This document shows positions 8,336-17,569 of a stretch of 64,000 bases of DNA, one piece after another. The notes beneath the pieces were generated by a model. The model saw only the letters and a list, made by a program, of their open reading frames with translations. It did not search any database and had not been told where the DNA came from. The stretch comes from Clostridium sp. K4410.MGS-306 (GTDB taxonomy: Bacteria; Cyanobacteriota; Vampirovibrionia; Gastranaerophilales; Gastranaerophilaceae), in NCBI GenBank assembly GCA_000980375.1, contig LARD01000001.1:82072-146071 (forward strand), given 5' to 3'. Positions within the stretch are counted from its first letter, which is position 1. Each line of letters begins with the position of its first letter. A program made the translations under genes and the position numbers.

Positions 8336-11095
8336 CTATTTTTGTACAGCTTGTTCTTTAGCCGGTTTTTTTGTTTCTCTTTGAGAAAGAACTTTTTTAC
8401 CTGTCAATCTGGACATAAATCTGTAAACGTCACCTTTTATGCCTTTGCTGTGGAGATTTTCATATTCTTGATTTAAAATCTCATCTCTGGAAGATGCTTT
8501 TACTGGCATACCAATAGCTTTTCTGTTTACGTACTCACCAACAAGTGTAGATGCTGTATTGACGGTCTGTGCACCGAATAAGCTGCTGTTGTACAAGCTT
8601 CTGAACGTGTTGTTGAACAGATTTATAAACATTACATTGTAGAATGTTCTAGACGTTTCTTGTATTGCTCTTTCTTTAGCTTTTAATACAGCGCCTTGTT
8701 TGTCTTCACCGTTAGTTTTTTGCATTACCATGTTATGGTTATCAGACATCAAGAACCAAGCTGTTGCAGCTGTTGATGTATTTTTCGCCAGAGCTGACAA
8801 ATCAGAGTTTGAAAGGCTGGACATTGTGGATGTGTTAAACGCTTTGTGAATTTGCTTGTTCATATATTTTGAAAATTCTGCTGAATCCAAATCCATCTTT
8901 GATGTGTTAGCAAATCTTGATTTGTGAGTAATTCTGCTTATTGCGTTTGATACAGTTTTGATTTCTTTATCCCATTCTGGTAGTTTGTTATCAGGCTTAA
9001 TAATTTTTGAGAACGGTTTAGCAATATGTTTGTAAGGAAGTGTTATTGTTCCCCAGATAAATTTAAACGGTTCTGTTATAAAGTCTGCAACTTCTCGTAT
9101 CATAGGTGTATTCTTTTTGCCAAAAGATAATTCCTCTGCATTAACTGCATTTTCAACAAGATTATCGTATTTTTGTGCAAGATTAGAGTCTTTTTGTTTG
9201 AGTTGTGCAATTACTTCTTTGAACAGTTTGTAGTTTTCTTCGTCAGCATCTATTTTGAATCTGTTTTCAAATGTAGAAGAGAAGTCTTTTGCTATCTTTT
9301 TAATAAGTTTTTGTGTTTTTGTATAGTTTTCAGTTAAAACATTGCCGTTTTTATCAAGTATAAGTTCACGTATTTGGGCAGCTTCATTTTTGAATCCTTT
9401 GTTTTCCATCAGACTCAAAAATTCTTTTATGTTTTGTGTAATAAGCTTGTTATCTCTTTGTTTGAAGAATGCTTTTGCAGCTTTTCTTTTTGGAATTGCA
9501 TCGAATGACTTGTCTAATCTAACATTACCAATGTGTTCCATAATTTCAGCAAGGCTATCATGTTTGCCTGCTCTCAATTCTTTAGCAAAATCAATTGCTA
9601 TGGATTTTACTTTTTCTGTTTTTTGGTAATTTAAAGTGACCTGTTTAATTTTTTCTGCGATTACTTTGTCATAATTTTCAAGTTTTTCAGTTATTTTCTT
9701 AAAGTCTTCTTTTTTAATTTTGTAATCTTTTTGAGTCAATTTGTTATAAAAACTGTCGTATTTTTTAGAAATTACATCAAAGTAGTCTGCAATTTTTGCT
9801 CCGTTTTTGAGTTTAACGCCTTTAGCATGTTTCAGTGCAAAACCGAGTGCTACTGTACCAACAAACCATTTGGCAATTGTTGGAAGTGTTAACAGAGGTT
9901 TTGATGTTTCTACTTCTTTAAGGCCTTGTGCTTTGTCTGATAAACCTGACATTGCAACATTATTCATTTGTGTCATCGGCATATCTGACATAATGCCGAA
10001 TCCGTTAAACACTTTTGAACCTTTAAATCCGGGTTTTGATTGATTTTTGGTTTCTTCTTTTTCTACAGGTTTGTTTTGTTGTTCAACTGTTTTGCCTGCA
10101 TTTTCTCTGGCATTCATTTTTAATGCTTCTTCTTTGTTGATAAACCAGAGTTTTTTTCCGTTTGATAGTCTTGAGAAAGATTCTGTTAACAATACGCTTG
10201 CTGCAGTAACACCGATGAATGTGCCTTTGCTTCTGTTGATATATTTAGAAAGTGCACCAAGAGTGATTAGTTGTAAATAAGCATTTGACAGTACACGTTT
10301 TGTTTCCTGGTTAAAACGGAGTTTCTTTTCTTTTTCTGCAGCTTTGGCATCGTCATCACATATTCTAGACAGGTTGTATGCATCATTTGCAAGGAAAAAT
10401 GCAGGAATAAAACCAGTAACAATCCTTGTCAAAGCTCTTTCATGTACCGCATTGTAGTTGCCTGATTTGGGGTCAAACATCTTCATTGCTCTTGAAAAAA
10501 GACCTGCGGAACGTACCTTTTCGGAATCATATTTGAATTTTTCTGCAGATTCCATATAGCCGTTGAATGAGTTAACTATATCATCGTTATTAAGTGTATT
10601 AAATTTATTTTGAATAAAGCTTTTGCTTTTAGCTGCCTTGTCTTGAACAGATTGGGTATTTTTGCCTTTGATTGAATTTCTAACAGCTTTTGCAATATGG
10701 AAAGGCAGATCAGTAACAGGATATACAATTCCTTCCATCAAAAGTTGTGTCCAGTTTTTTTCGTATATCGTAACTTTCCCGTCAGCGCTTCTTCTTATTG
10801 AGTTTTTCATTTGCTCCCATTTAGAAGAATCGTTGTTCAGTACTTCAGGAGCTTTACCGATATATTTTTTTAGGAAACTTATATTGTTTTCGAGGTTGTA
10901 TTGTTTTTTATTGTAAAAACTAAAAGCTTTTTTGATATTTCCAAAAGAAATGCCTTTAAAGGAAATCTCACTTGACTCTCTCGATAAAGGCATTGCATTA
11001 TAATTATTTGACGACTGTTCATCTTTCACAAGTTTCTTGTGCTTGTGAACCATTCGGTTGTCGTATAATAGATTCGGTTTATGGTTTATTATCAT
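8336..11095 (-). CDS. Large membrane-associated orphan protein with N-terminal SFKG motif
   Basis: A 919-aa protein I do not recognise. The N-terminus is polar, Asn/Lys-rich and lacks a signal peptide. It carries SFKG at 45-48, and a second GFKG occurs before a predicted membrane-proximal region. Several short hydrophobic stretches (near residues 225-245, 270-305, 405-425 and within the last 200) suggest peripheral or multi-pass membrane association, separated by Lys/Glu-rich helical, partly coiled-coil regions. AGGA lies close to the ATG at 11095. Not obviously in an operon. The SFKG-type N-terminus recurs in other orphans here; function unknown. Confidence 0.8.
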   Translation of the reverse strand: MIINHKPNLLYDNRMVHKHKKLVKDEQSSNNYNAMPLSRESSEISFKGISFGNIKKAFSFYNKKQYNLENNISFLKKYIGKAPEVLNNDSSKWEQMKNSIRRSADGKVTIYEKNWTQLLMEGIVYPVTDLPFHIAKAVRNSIKGKNTQSVQDKAAKSKSFIQNKFNTLNNDDIVNSFNGYMESAEKFKYDSEKVRSAGLFSRAMKMFDPKSGNYNAVHERALTRIVTGFIPAFFLANDAYNLSRICDDDAKAAEKEKKLRFNQETKRVLSNAYLQLITLGALSKYINRSKGTFIGVTAASVLLTESFSRLSNGKKLWFINKEEALKMNARENAGKTVEQQNKPVEKEETKNQSKPGFKGSKVFNGFGIMSDMPMTQMNNVAMSGLSDKAQGLKEVETSKPLLTLPTIAKWFVGTVALGFALKHAKGVKLKNGAKIADYFDVISKKYDSFYNKLTQKDYKIKKEDFKKITEKLENYDKVIAEKIKQVTLNYQKTEKVKSIAIDFAKELRAGKHDSLAEIMEHIGNVRLDKSFDAIPKRKAAKAFFKQRDNKLITQNIKEFLSLMENKGFKNEAAQIRELILDKNGNVLTENYTKTQKLIKKIAKDFSSTFENRFKIDADEENYKLFKEVIAQLKQKDSNLAQKYDNLVENAVNAEELSFGKKNTPMIREVADFITEPFKFIWGTITLPYKHIAKPFSKIIKPDNKLPEWDKEIKTVSNAISRITHKSRFANTSKMDLDSAEFSKYMNKQIHKAFNTSTMSSLSNSDLSALAKNTSTAATAWFLMSDNHNMVMQKTNGEDKQGAVLKAKERAIQETSRTFYNVMFINLFNNTFRSLYNSSLFGAQTVNTASTLVGEYVNRKAIGMPVKASSRDEILNQEYENLHSKGIKGDVYRFMSRLTGKKVLSQRETKKPAKEQAVQK

Positions 11096-11270
11096 TATTT
11101 CCTGCCCTTATGTAATTTCGCATAAGATAGTAAGATTAGCAAGACTTTGAAAACAAAATTTAACTAATTTTAATATTGTTTTTTACAAGAATTCACTAAC
11201 AATAATATCAAGTCAGAACAGATTTTTTATTGCTAGTGCATGACAATAATGCAACATAAATTAACATTTT

Positions 11271-11771
11271 TTATCTGTAATTTTGGAATTGCAAAGGGAT
11301 ATTATATGCGTCTTCTTTTTCTTTTAAAAGACGAATAACATCTTGCAAATCATCTTTGCTTTTTCCTGATACTCTCACCTGTTCACCTTGAATAGAGGCC
11401 TGAACTTTGAGTTTTGATGCTTTGATATCAGCAACTATTTGTTTAGCGAGTTCAGTTGTCAAACCTTTTTTAAGATTAAAAACCTGTCTCACATTTCCGC
11501 CAAGAGCATTTTCTATTGGCTGAGGGTCTAAGATTTTTATATTGAGGTTTCTTTTGACAAGTTTTGTTTGCAAAATATCGAGAATGTTGCGAAGTTTCAT
11601 ATCATCCGCAGTGGTGATCGTTATTGCTTTATCTCCTTCAAGCTCAATATCAGAGTTTGTGTTTTTTAAATCAAATCTTGATGTTAACTCTCTTTTTGTC
11701 TGGTCAACAGCGTTAACAAGTTCTTGTTTATCGAACTCTGAAACCACATCAAAGCTGCAATCTTTTGCCAT
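11271..11771 (-). CDS. YajQ-family nucleotide-binding protein
   Basis: A 166-aa full-length YajQ/DUF520 protein: it starts MAKDCSFDVVSEFDKQEL, has the duplicated ferredoxin-like halves and ends with RLLKEKEDAYNIPLQFQNYR. YajQ proteins bind nucleotides; in Xanthomonas a member binds cyclic di-GMP and modulates a transcription factor. The GGAGAA ribosome site is just upstream of ATG. No partner is evident next to it. A cyclase gene lies at 44400, but that is a class III (cAMP-type) enzyme, not a GGDEF protein. Confidence 0.92.
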   Translation of the reverse strand: MAKDCSFDVVSEFDKQELVNAVDQTKRELTSRFDLKNTNSDIELEGDKAITITTADDMKLRNILDILQTKLVKRNLNIKILDPQPIENALGGNVRQVFNLKKGLTTELAKQIVADIKASKLKVQASIQGEQVRVSGKSKDDLQDVIRLLKEKEDAYNIPLQFQNYR

Positions 11772-11822
11772 AATATTCTCCTTTTAATACCGCGAGACTG
11801 TATTATAACAAATTTTTGTACT

Positions 11823-12653
11823 TTAGTCTAAAATCCTTACACTTGAGCCTGAACCTATGTTTCGGTTATCTATGTAGCCGCCATGATTTCCCATGTAATA
11901 ATTCTGTTGTCCCATACCGGGGTTTGTAAACGCTCCGTATGGATTGTATGGGTCATAAATCGGCGGGGTAAACCCTGTCATTGTTCCTGTTGTACTAAAA
12001 TCTCCAAATATTGCACCCAGTACGTTTTGCAAAAGACCGCCTACGCCTCTGTTTACTCTTGTTCCGCTCCAATTGTTATTCATTCCGTATGTTGCAGGCA
12101 TGGGATACACACTCTGGCTTTGAGCAAGTTCCGGATAAGAGTTATAGTGTTTTGAGGCTGTTTTGATTGTATTAAATCTTTCTGTTAAATTACCGCCTTG
12201 CATTGCTCCAAGCATTTCTTTCTCCAGTCTGGTTATTCTGGATTCTGTATCATCGTTCATATATGTACGTCCGAGTACTTTGCTTTCAAGTTTTGCAAGT
12301 TCTCTTGAGGAAATATTGTAGATAATGCCAGGGTCAATATTTGCCAATATATTGTCTACCCTGCTTGCAAGAGGCATATTATTAAAGTTTCTTCTAAACA
12401 GTTTATTTTCCAATCGTGTAAGCCTGTTATAGATATTTTCTCTTTCATATGTTTTTTTGAAAAGAGTAAACTCAAGTTGTGTAATCTTAGGATAGCTTTC
12501 ATTTGCACCGGGCTGCTGATAAGCACTGTATGGTACTGCAAGAGGGTTAACTCTGAGCGGCTCAAATGTTTTTACCTTGTATGCATGCGCAGGGCATACT
12601 GTTGCTGCTAACATTAAAAATGCCAAAAATTTTACATAATAAACTTTATGCAT
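11823..12653 (-). CDS. Exported protein with LEN-type (LE-x-x-x-F) repeats
   Basis: A 276-aa secreted or periplasmic protein. The ATG at 12653 gives a clean signal peptide (basic start, hydrophobic core, cleavage after AHA) preceded by AGAGG; an in-frame ATG 69 bases upstream would only add a poorly positioned tail. The mature N-terminal half has three imperfect repeats built around LE-x-x-x-F (ITQLEFTLFKKTY, LTRLENKLFRRNF, LAKLESKVLGRTY, ITRLEKEMLG). The C-terminal third is Gly/Asn/Pro/Tyr-rich and probably disordered. No enzymatic motif. Envelope scaffold is a guess from export and repeats. Confidence 0.78.
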   Translation of the reverse strand: MHKVYYVKFLAFLMLAATVCPAHAYKVKTFEPLRVNPLAVPYSAYQQPGANESYPKITQLEFTLFKKTYERENIYNRLTRLENKLFRRNFNNMPLASRVDNILANIDPGIIYNISSRELAKLESKVLGRTYMNDDTESRITRLEKEMLGAMQGGNLTERFNTIKTASKHYNSYPELAQSQSVYPMPATYGMNNNWSGTRVNRGVGGLLQNVLGAIFGDFSTTGTMTGFTPPIYDPYNPYGAFTNPGMGQQNYYMGNHGGYIDNRNIGSGSSVRILD

Positions 12654-12746
12654 AATAACCTCTGTCCCTTTTTTGTATTGCTTGAGTACTATAAAAATAA
12701 AATGTTTTATAGTGCTTAGCATTAGACAGATAAATAAAATTTTTGG

Positions 12747-13355
12747 CTATGTTGAATCTTTTAAAATTCTAATAGTTTTTTCAAGTTCTTCTTCAAAAAG
12801 TAAAATTTGTCTTTCAATGCTTTCTTTACTGTATATTTGACCTTCTCCCTGATAAGTCAAATATTTTATATAAACTTGAGATTCACATTGTAAAGTTGCG
12901 ACTGCTCTCGCCTGAGCTGCAATACTTTGGAGTTTTACAAAAGAGATATAATATTTTTCTGGACGGTTTTCGTATTTTTCTGCCATATAGTCGGCATGGT
13001 CTATTATTGAGCTGGCTATTGCATTAAATTTTTGTACACTGCCGTGGTTTTGTATGCATTTTTGCATTTTTTCGAGGATTAAAATTACATCGTTTAAGTC
13101 ATTTATGTATGGCGATGTTTTATCTTTTTTTAAAATGATGTCAATATAAGACGGGTTTTCTCTGGGGACTTTTTTATACTGTGGGACGTTTTCAAATTCG
13201 TCTAATGTTTTAAAAATAGGCTTTGTTGCTTTGGGTGTAGTTTGAAGATATTCAAATTGAGTGCTGATATCGGGCAATGAGCCTTTGTAGCCTCCACCTG
13301 TTGTGAAAAGACCTATAAAAAAGAGTATAAATATCCGACCAAAAATCTTTTTCAT
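12747..13355 (-). CDS. Exported protein of unknown function
   Basis: A 202-aa protein with an N-terminal signal sequence (MKKIFGRIFILFFIGLFTTG) and then a mostly helical, Lys/Glu-rich mature part. One Cys pair (LQCESQ, QKCIQNHG) could form a disulfide after export. I recognise no family. It lies 93 bases upstream of the LEN-repeat protein gene on the same strand, so the two exported proteins may be co-transcribed; it diverges from rarA. Confidence 0.7.
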   Translation of the reverse strand: MKKIFGRIFILFFIGLFTTGGGYKGSLPDISTQFEYLQTTPKATKPIFKTLDEFENVPQYKKVPRENPSYIDIILKKDKTSPYINDLNDVILILEKMQKCIQNHGSVQKFNAIASSIIDHADYMAEKYENRPEKYYISFVKLQSIAAQARAVATLQCESQVYIKYLTYQGEGQIYSKESIERQILLFEEELEKTIRILKDST

Positions 13356-13393
13356 AGTTATAATTATAACTGAATTTTAAGTTTAGTCATCTT

Positions 13394-13422
13394 TTGACTT
13401 TAATAATCAAGCCATTTATCAT
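13394..13422 (+). promoter_or_regulatory. rarA promoter, predicted leaderless start
   Basis: TTGACT (13394-13399), an exact 17-bp spacer, TATCAT (13417-13422), then six bases to the ATG at 13429. Transcription would begin at or next to the A of ATG. There is no Shine-Dalgarno sequence. Confidence 0.65.
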
Positions 13423-13428
13423 GTTTTT

Positions 13429-14658
13429 ATGAATTTATTTGACTCACTTGAAAATTCTAATAAACAAGTTCCGCTTGCAGAAACTTTAAGACCAAAGACA
13501 CTTGATGAGTATCTTGGCCAGAATCAGGTTGTTGGTGAAAATACAGCTTTTATCAACCTGTTGCGCTCTGGCAGGTTGTTTTCCTGTATATTCTGGGGGC
13601 CGCCCGGCTGCGGAAAAACGACTCTTGCTCGTTTAATTGCCTCCAACACGAACAGTGAATTTATTGAGCTCAGTGCTGTTAATTCAGGTATCAAAGATAT
13701 AAAAGATTGTGTTGAAAAAGCCAAAGAAAATCTGCGCTACAATAAAAAAACAATTCTTTTTATAGATGAGATACACAGATACTCTAAAACACAGCAGGAT
13801 GCACTGTTGCCGTATTTAGAAAACGGTACTTTCTATCTTATTGGTTCAACAACGGAAAACCCATCATTTCAGGTTGTGCCGGCTCTTATATCAAGGGTGC
13901 AGGTGCTTATGCTTCAACCTATTGATGATGACAATTTGTACTCGATTGTCGAAAAAGGGTTTAAATATCTTTCAGATAAGCATGGCCCTATTGTCTTAAA
14001 GCAACAAGTCATTGATTTTATTGTGAAATATGCAACAGGCGATGCCAGGCTTGCTTTAAACCTTGTGGAAAATTCATACTTTGCTGCTGATTTTAAAGAT
14101 AACACAAGATGTCTCTCTCTTGAGATACTTGAGAGTCTTGCTCAAGAAAAAAGAATAAAATACTCTCGTCAGGAACATTATGATATGGCATCTGCTTTTC
14201 AAAAAAGCATGCGTGGAAGTGATAAAAATGCAGCTATATACTGGCTTGCCAAGATGATAGCTGCAGGCGAGGACCCTCGTTTTATTGCAAGAAGAATGAT
14301 AGTTTGTGCAGCGGAAGATGTTGGAGATGCTGACCCTAATGCTTTTAATATTGCAGTAAATGCGCACAAATCAGTTGAGCTGCTTGGCCTTCCCGAGGGT
14401 AGAATACCTTTGGCTCTGGCTGTTGAGTATATTTGTGATGCTCCAAAATCCAATGCTGCTATCTGTGCAATAGATGAGGCGCTTGCCGATATTGCCGGCG
14501 GGCTTGACTATCCTCCGCCCATGCATTTGAGAGATGCACATTATAAGGATGCAAAAAAATACGGGTTTGGTAAAGGTTATGTTTATACCCATGACAATCC
14601 TGAATACAAACAGCAGTTTTTGCCAGATGAGCTCAAAGACAAAAGGTATTTTAAATGA
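13429..14658 (+). CDS. rarA: Replication-associated recombination protein A (AAA+ ATPase)
   Basis: A 409-aa MgsA/RarA protein, a clamp-loader-like AAA+ ATPase that acts at stalled replication forks. Walker A GPPGCGKT is at 57-64, Walker B FIDEIHR at 111-117, sensor 1 GSTTENPSF at about 143-151, and the C-terminal RarA tetramerisation region ends near YKQQFLPDELK. Length is normal. The start has no ribosome site and sits six bases after the -10 box, so a leaderless transcript is likely. It ends at a shared bidirectional terminator. Confidence 0.95.
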   Translation: MNLFDSLENSNKQVPLAETLRPKTLDEYLGQNQVVGENTAFINLLRSGRLFSCIFWGPPGCGKTTLARLIASNTNSEFIELSAVNSGIKDIKDCVEKAKENLRYNKKTILFIDEIHRYSKTQQDALLPYLENGTFYLIGSTTENPSFQVVPALISRVQVLMLQPIDDDNLYSIVEKGFKYLSDKHGPIVLKQQVIDFIVKYATGDARLALNLVENSYFAADFKDNTRCLSLEILESLAQEKRIKYSRQEHYDMASAFQKSMRGSDKNAAIYWLAKMIAAGEDPRFIARRMIVCAAEDVGDADPNAFNIAVNAHKSVELLGLPEGRIPLALAVEYICDAPKSNAAICAIDEALADIAGGLDYPPPMHLRDAHYKDAKKYGFGKGYVYTHDNPEYKQQFLPDELKDKRYFK

Positions 14659-14671
14659 AAATTTAAAGTAA

Positions 14672-14701
14672 AAAGCCAAATTCTTTATTGAATTTGGCTT
14701 T
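14672..14701. terminator. Bidirectional terminator after rarA
   Basis: AAAGCCAAATTC-TTTATT-GAATTTGGCTTT, 12-bp arms, with T-rich sequence following on both strands. Confidence 0.8.
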
Positions 14702-14726
14702 ATTATTGGTGTATTTGTGATTTTTA

Positions 14727-15266
14727 TTAAGCGAATTTCGGAGCTGAACGTTCGATTTCTTTGTCTTCTTGTTGTTCGACTTTTTCCAATTCTTTTTGAG
14801 CTGCGTTCAACTGTGTTTCTAAAGATTTTCTTTGAAGCTCTATTTGAGTTTCCATATCTTTTACTTGTCTCATCTTGTTTTCGTTGACTGTTTCCATCAT
14901 CTGGTTCATTGAGCTCAACAGCATGCCTGGGCCGGTTGACATAAAGTTGCCGCCGCCGTTCATATACATACCGAGCATTTGTGTATAAAGTGCTTTTGTT
15001 TCCGGAGAATCTGTTTTGCCTCCATTATTTTGAATACTTTGTGATAATTGTTGACTTAAGATGTTTTGCTGCATTGTCATTCCCATTTGGAATGCGTTGC
15101 CGATAGTGCTAAAGAGGTTCCTCGTCGCTGCCATTGCTCTTTCCATTCGAGCGGCATTGTCGGCCAATGTCTGTTGTTGCTGACTCAACTGCAGTATCCG
15201 CATCGATAGCTGGTTAACGCGGTTGGTCAACATCAATTTTCTTGCTGTGAAAATTGCATAACCCAT
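14727..15266 (-). CDS. Coiled-coil orphan protein
   Basis: A 179-aa soluble protein of unknown function. The first ~45 residues form a Gln/Leu-rich amphipathic helix (NQLSMRILQLSQQQQTLADNA). The middle is Met/Gly/Asn-rich, and residues about 125-172 are a strong heptad coiled coil (KDMETQIELQRKSLETQL). There is no signal peptide or transmembrane segment. The helix-loop-helix layout resembles secreted-needle or filament-type subunits in general form only; I have no family match. Confidence 0.72.
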   Translation of the reverse strand: MGYAIFTARKLMLTNRVNQLSMRILQLSQQQQTLADNAARMERAMAATRNLFSTIGNAFQMGMTMQQNILSQQLSQSIQNNGGKTDSPETKALYTQMLGMYMNGGGNFMSTGPGMLLSSMNQMMETVNENKMRQVKDMETQIELQRKSLETQLNAAQKELEKVEQQEDKEIERSAPKFA

Positions 15267-15388
15267 TGTTTGGATTCCTCTCGTGTTTTAATTAATTCCT
15301 CGTATATAAATAAAAACATTCTACATTCAATAATTGCTTAATTTCTTCATGTTTTGTAAAGATTCTGTAACAATTATAAATAATATGT

Positions 15389-15796
15389 TTATTGCACATT
15401 GCTGCAATTGCGCTCATTGTGCATATCTTGAGGAGTCATCGTCCAAACTTTTATGTTATATTTTTTAGCTACTTCTTGTAATCTTGTCAGGTATTTTACA
15501 TCTTTTTGAGGATTTTCCATTATTAAAACAACACCTGCTGTTTTATTTGTACAAAGGCTGTAATAAAGAGCCTGGCCTATTGATTCAGCCCATTTTTGAG
15601 CAAAATCAAACTCTATTGCATGTTCTTTTGTAAGGCAGTCTATTCTTGTTTTGTCATTCAGAATATATTCTGTAGCTCCATTATGAGCCTTGCACCATAC
15701 ATTCTGGTATTCTTTCTCCAGATATTGATGTGCTGCAAAACATTTGCCTGTTGAAGCAAATAAAAAGACCACAAGAAATATTATCAATTGCTTCAT
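15389..15796 (-). CDS. Exported PD-(D/E)XK-like small protein
   Basis: A 135-aa protein with a signal peptide (MKQLIIFLVVFLFASTGKCFAA) and a single compact domain. The block RIDCLTKEHAIEFDFAQKWAE followed by SIGQALYYS and later VVLIME matches, by eye, small conserved hypothetical proteins with a restriction-endonuclease-like core (Asp, then E-x-D, then a helix). Export and two remaining Cys residues suggest a periplasmic or extracellular role, possibly nucleic-acid binding or degradation; not demonstrated. It stands alone, upstream of the tRNA-Val terminator. Confidence 0.72.
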   Translation of the reverse strand: MKQLIIFLVVFLFASTGKCFAAHQYLEKEYQNVWCKAHNGATEYILNDKTRIDCLTKEHAIEFDFAQKWAESIGQALYYSLCTNKTAGVVLIMENPQKDVKYLTRLQEVAKKYNIKVWTMTPQDMHNERNCSNVQ

Positions 15797-15875
15797 TAAT
15801 AACCTCTATTTATTTAATTTATAGAAGTTATTATATTGATTAAAAAAAAAGACCTATTACATTTATGCAAAATAA

Positions 15876-15900
15876 AAAAGACGACTTATAGCCGTCTTTT
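15876..15900 (-). terminator. Terminator downstream of tRNA-Val
   Basis: AAAAGACG/CGTCTTTT arms extend inward with one G-U pair on the minus strand, followed by T-rich sequence immediately after the tRNA. Confidence 0.75.
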
Positions 15901-15905
15901 ATTAA

Positions 15906-15981
15906 TGGTGGGCGTTGAGAGGCTCGAACTCCCGACATCTTCCTTGTAAGGGAAGCGCTCTACCAACTGAGCTAAACGCCC
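15906..15981 (-). tRNA. tRNA-Val (anticodon TAC)
   Basis: The 76-nt minus-strand cloverleaf begins GGGCGTTTAGCTCAG and ends AACGCCCACCA, with CCA encoded. The anticodon arm CTTCC-CTTACAA-GGAAG gives TAC. All stems pair. Confidence 0.97.
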
Positions 15982-16039
15982 GAATCAATTGGTTTGTATA
16001 ACTATATTACTAAATAAATATGCTCTGTCAATAATTTTG

Positions 16040-17455
16040 TTATTTTTTTGAAAAAAGTCCGAGAAGTTTATCTAAAAATCCCTGTTCATCAACCATTTCA
16101 CCACTGGCGAGAAGATCAACTTTCTTTTTTATTTCCTCTTTTTCATCAGAATTAGGTGCAAATTTAAGATATTTTTGATAATAATCTATCGCTTCGTCAA
16201 TTCTTCTGCTATTTTCGGCATGCTTGCCAAGTTTCAAAAATGTATCATAATCTTTGGTATTAATTTCTGACAGTGCAAAAAGATATTCCATAACCTTATC
16301 TTCATACCCCTGTTCCTCATAGAATTTGACCAGCCTTTTTAGTGTTGCAATATCATCTGTTTCTATTGCAACAAGCTTTTCACAAAATTCTGCACAAGCA
16401 AAGTTGTCATTGAGCACTGAATAGAGATTAATCAAATCTTTTATGGCCCTTGTATCTTTGGGGTTAGTGTTGTATGCATTTAAATACTCATCAAGTGCCA
16501 GTTCATGGTTATTTTTCTTTATGTAGTATTTTCCCCAGTTGTAGTGTGCTTCATAATCGTTGTTTTGTTTTTCGTAAACTAGAGCTCTCATTTGGCTTGG
16601 CAGAGGGCTGTCGGGGTTAAGTTTTTCAAACATTTTAATATATTTTAAGGTGTTTTCGTCTTCGCCCTTATTGTAATAATATTCTGCCATCAAAGCAGGA
16701 TAGCTTATATCTTGCTTGTCTTTATCTGTAAGCGTTTGTAACAGCTCATATGCTTCATCATTTTTTTCCTGCATAAGAAGTGCTTTTATTTTATTAAACA
16801 CACTTACTGCATATTTTTCAGCCTGTTCACAGTTTCCTGTTGCGAGGTATAATTGGCAAAGAAATTCTTTAATAGCAACGCTTTGAGGGTAATGATTTAT
16901 TGCTTGTTGCAGTACATTGATTGCTGCCGGTTTATCCTCTGTATAATATAAATTTGCCAGTGATAAATAAACATTTTCGTTGTGGTCGTGGTCTAAAATT
17001 TTTAAATATTCATCAATAGCCTGCATGGGTTTGTTAATAATCTCATAGCTTTGCGCAAGAAGATATCGGGCTGTTATTATTTCTTTTTCATCGCTTGTGT
17101 TATTTATTGCTTTTTTGTAGTCATCAGTTGCCTGTGCTATACGCTGTTCCAGTGTTTTCAGCTTTGCTCTTGTCATGTAATATTCATATTTGTTGTTATG
17201 AAAATATAAATCAAGAAGCTGGTTATAAGATATAGGATCCTCAGGCTTTAATGCCATAAAAAGATTCCAGTAATTGATTGCATCATCATTGTAATTAAGG
17301 GTTTGAGCTGCAACAGCAAGTTTTTGCAGCACATCTGTATCGTTTTTATCAATTTCGTGTGCATATTTGTAGCATTCATAAGCCTGCTCAAATTTGTCTT
17401 CATCTTCAAATTGTTGTGCTTTTATCAGTGCCTGTGCAATAGTTTTATTTGCCAT
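16040..17455 (-). CDS. Tetratricopeptide-repeat protein
   Basis: A 471-aa all-helical protein made of roughly a dozen TPR units (for example AYECYKYAHEIDKNDTDVLQ near the start and AIDYYQKYLKFAPNSDEKEE near the end). It has no signal peptide or membrane segment, so it is a cytosolic scaffold. The ribosome site AGGGGA precedes ATG at 17455. It diverges from uvrB. It is one of four large TPR proteins in the window; partner unknown. Confidence 0.85.
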   Translation of the reverse strand: MANKTIAQALIKAQQFEDEDKFEQAYECYKYAHEIDKNDTDVLQKLAVAAQTLNYNDDAINYWNLFMALKPEDPISYNQLLDLYFHNNKYEYYMTRAKLKTLEQRIAQATDDYKKAINNTSDEKEIITARYLLAQSYEIINKPMQAIDEYLKILDHDHNENVYLSLANLYYTEDKPAAINVLQQAINHYPQSVAIKEFLCQLYLATGNCEQAEKYAVSVFNKIKALLMQEKNDEAYELLQTLTDKDKQDISYPALMAEYYYNKGEDENTLKYIKMFEKLNPDSPLPSQMRALVYEKQNNDYEAHYNWGKYYIKKNNHELALDEYLNAYNTNPKDTRAIKDLINLYSVLNDNFACAEFCEKLVAIETDDIATLKRLVKFYEEQGYEDKVMEYLFALSEINTKDYDTFLKLGKHAENSRRIDEAIDYYQKYLKFAPNSDEKEEIKKKVDLLASGEMVDEQGFLDKLLGLFSKK

Positions 17456-17569
17456 TTAGATATCCCCTAATGATGATTTTTATTAATGTTCTTTTTATTT
17501 ATTGATTATACAAAACATATTCTTTTGAAACAAGAACAAGAGATTAATAATTGGTGCTAATATATTGTT

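Noticed and set aside
12654..12722. Upstream start of the LEN-repeat protein
   Set aside because: The extra 23 residues would bury the signal peptide inside the protein, and the ribosome site AGAGG serves the ATG at 12653.
17521..17569. LexA box upstream of uvrB
   Set aside because: GAACAAGAGATT does not form a convincing inverted repeat for any LexA consensus I know.
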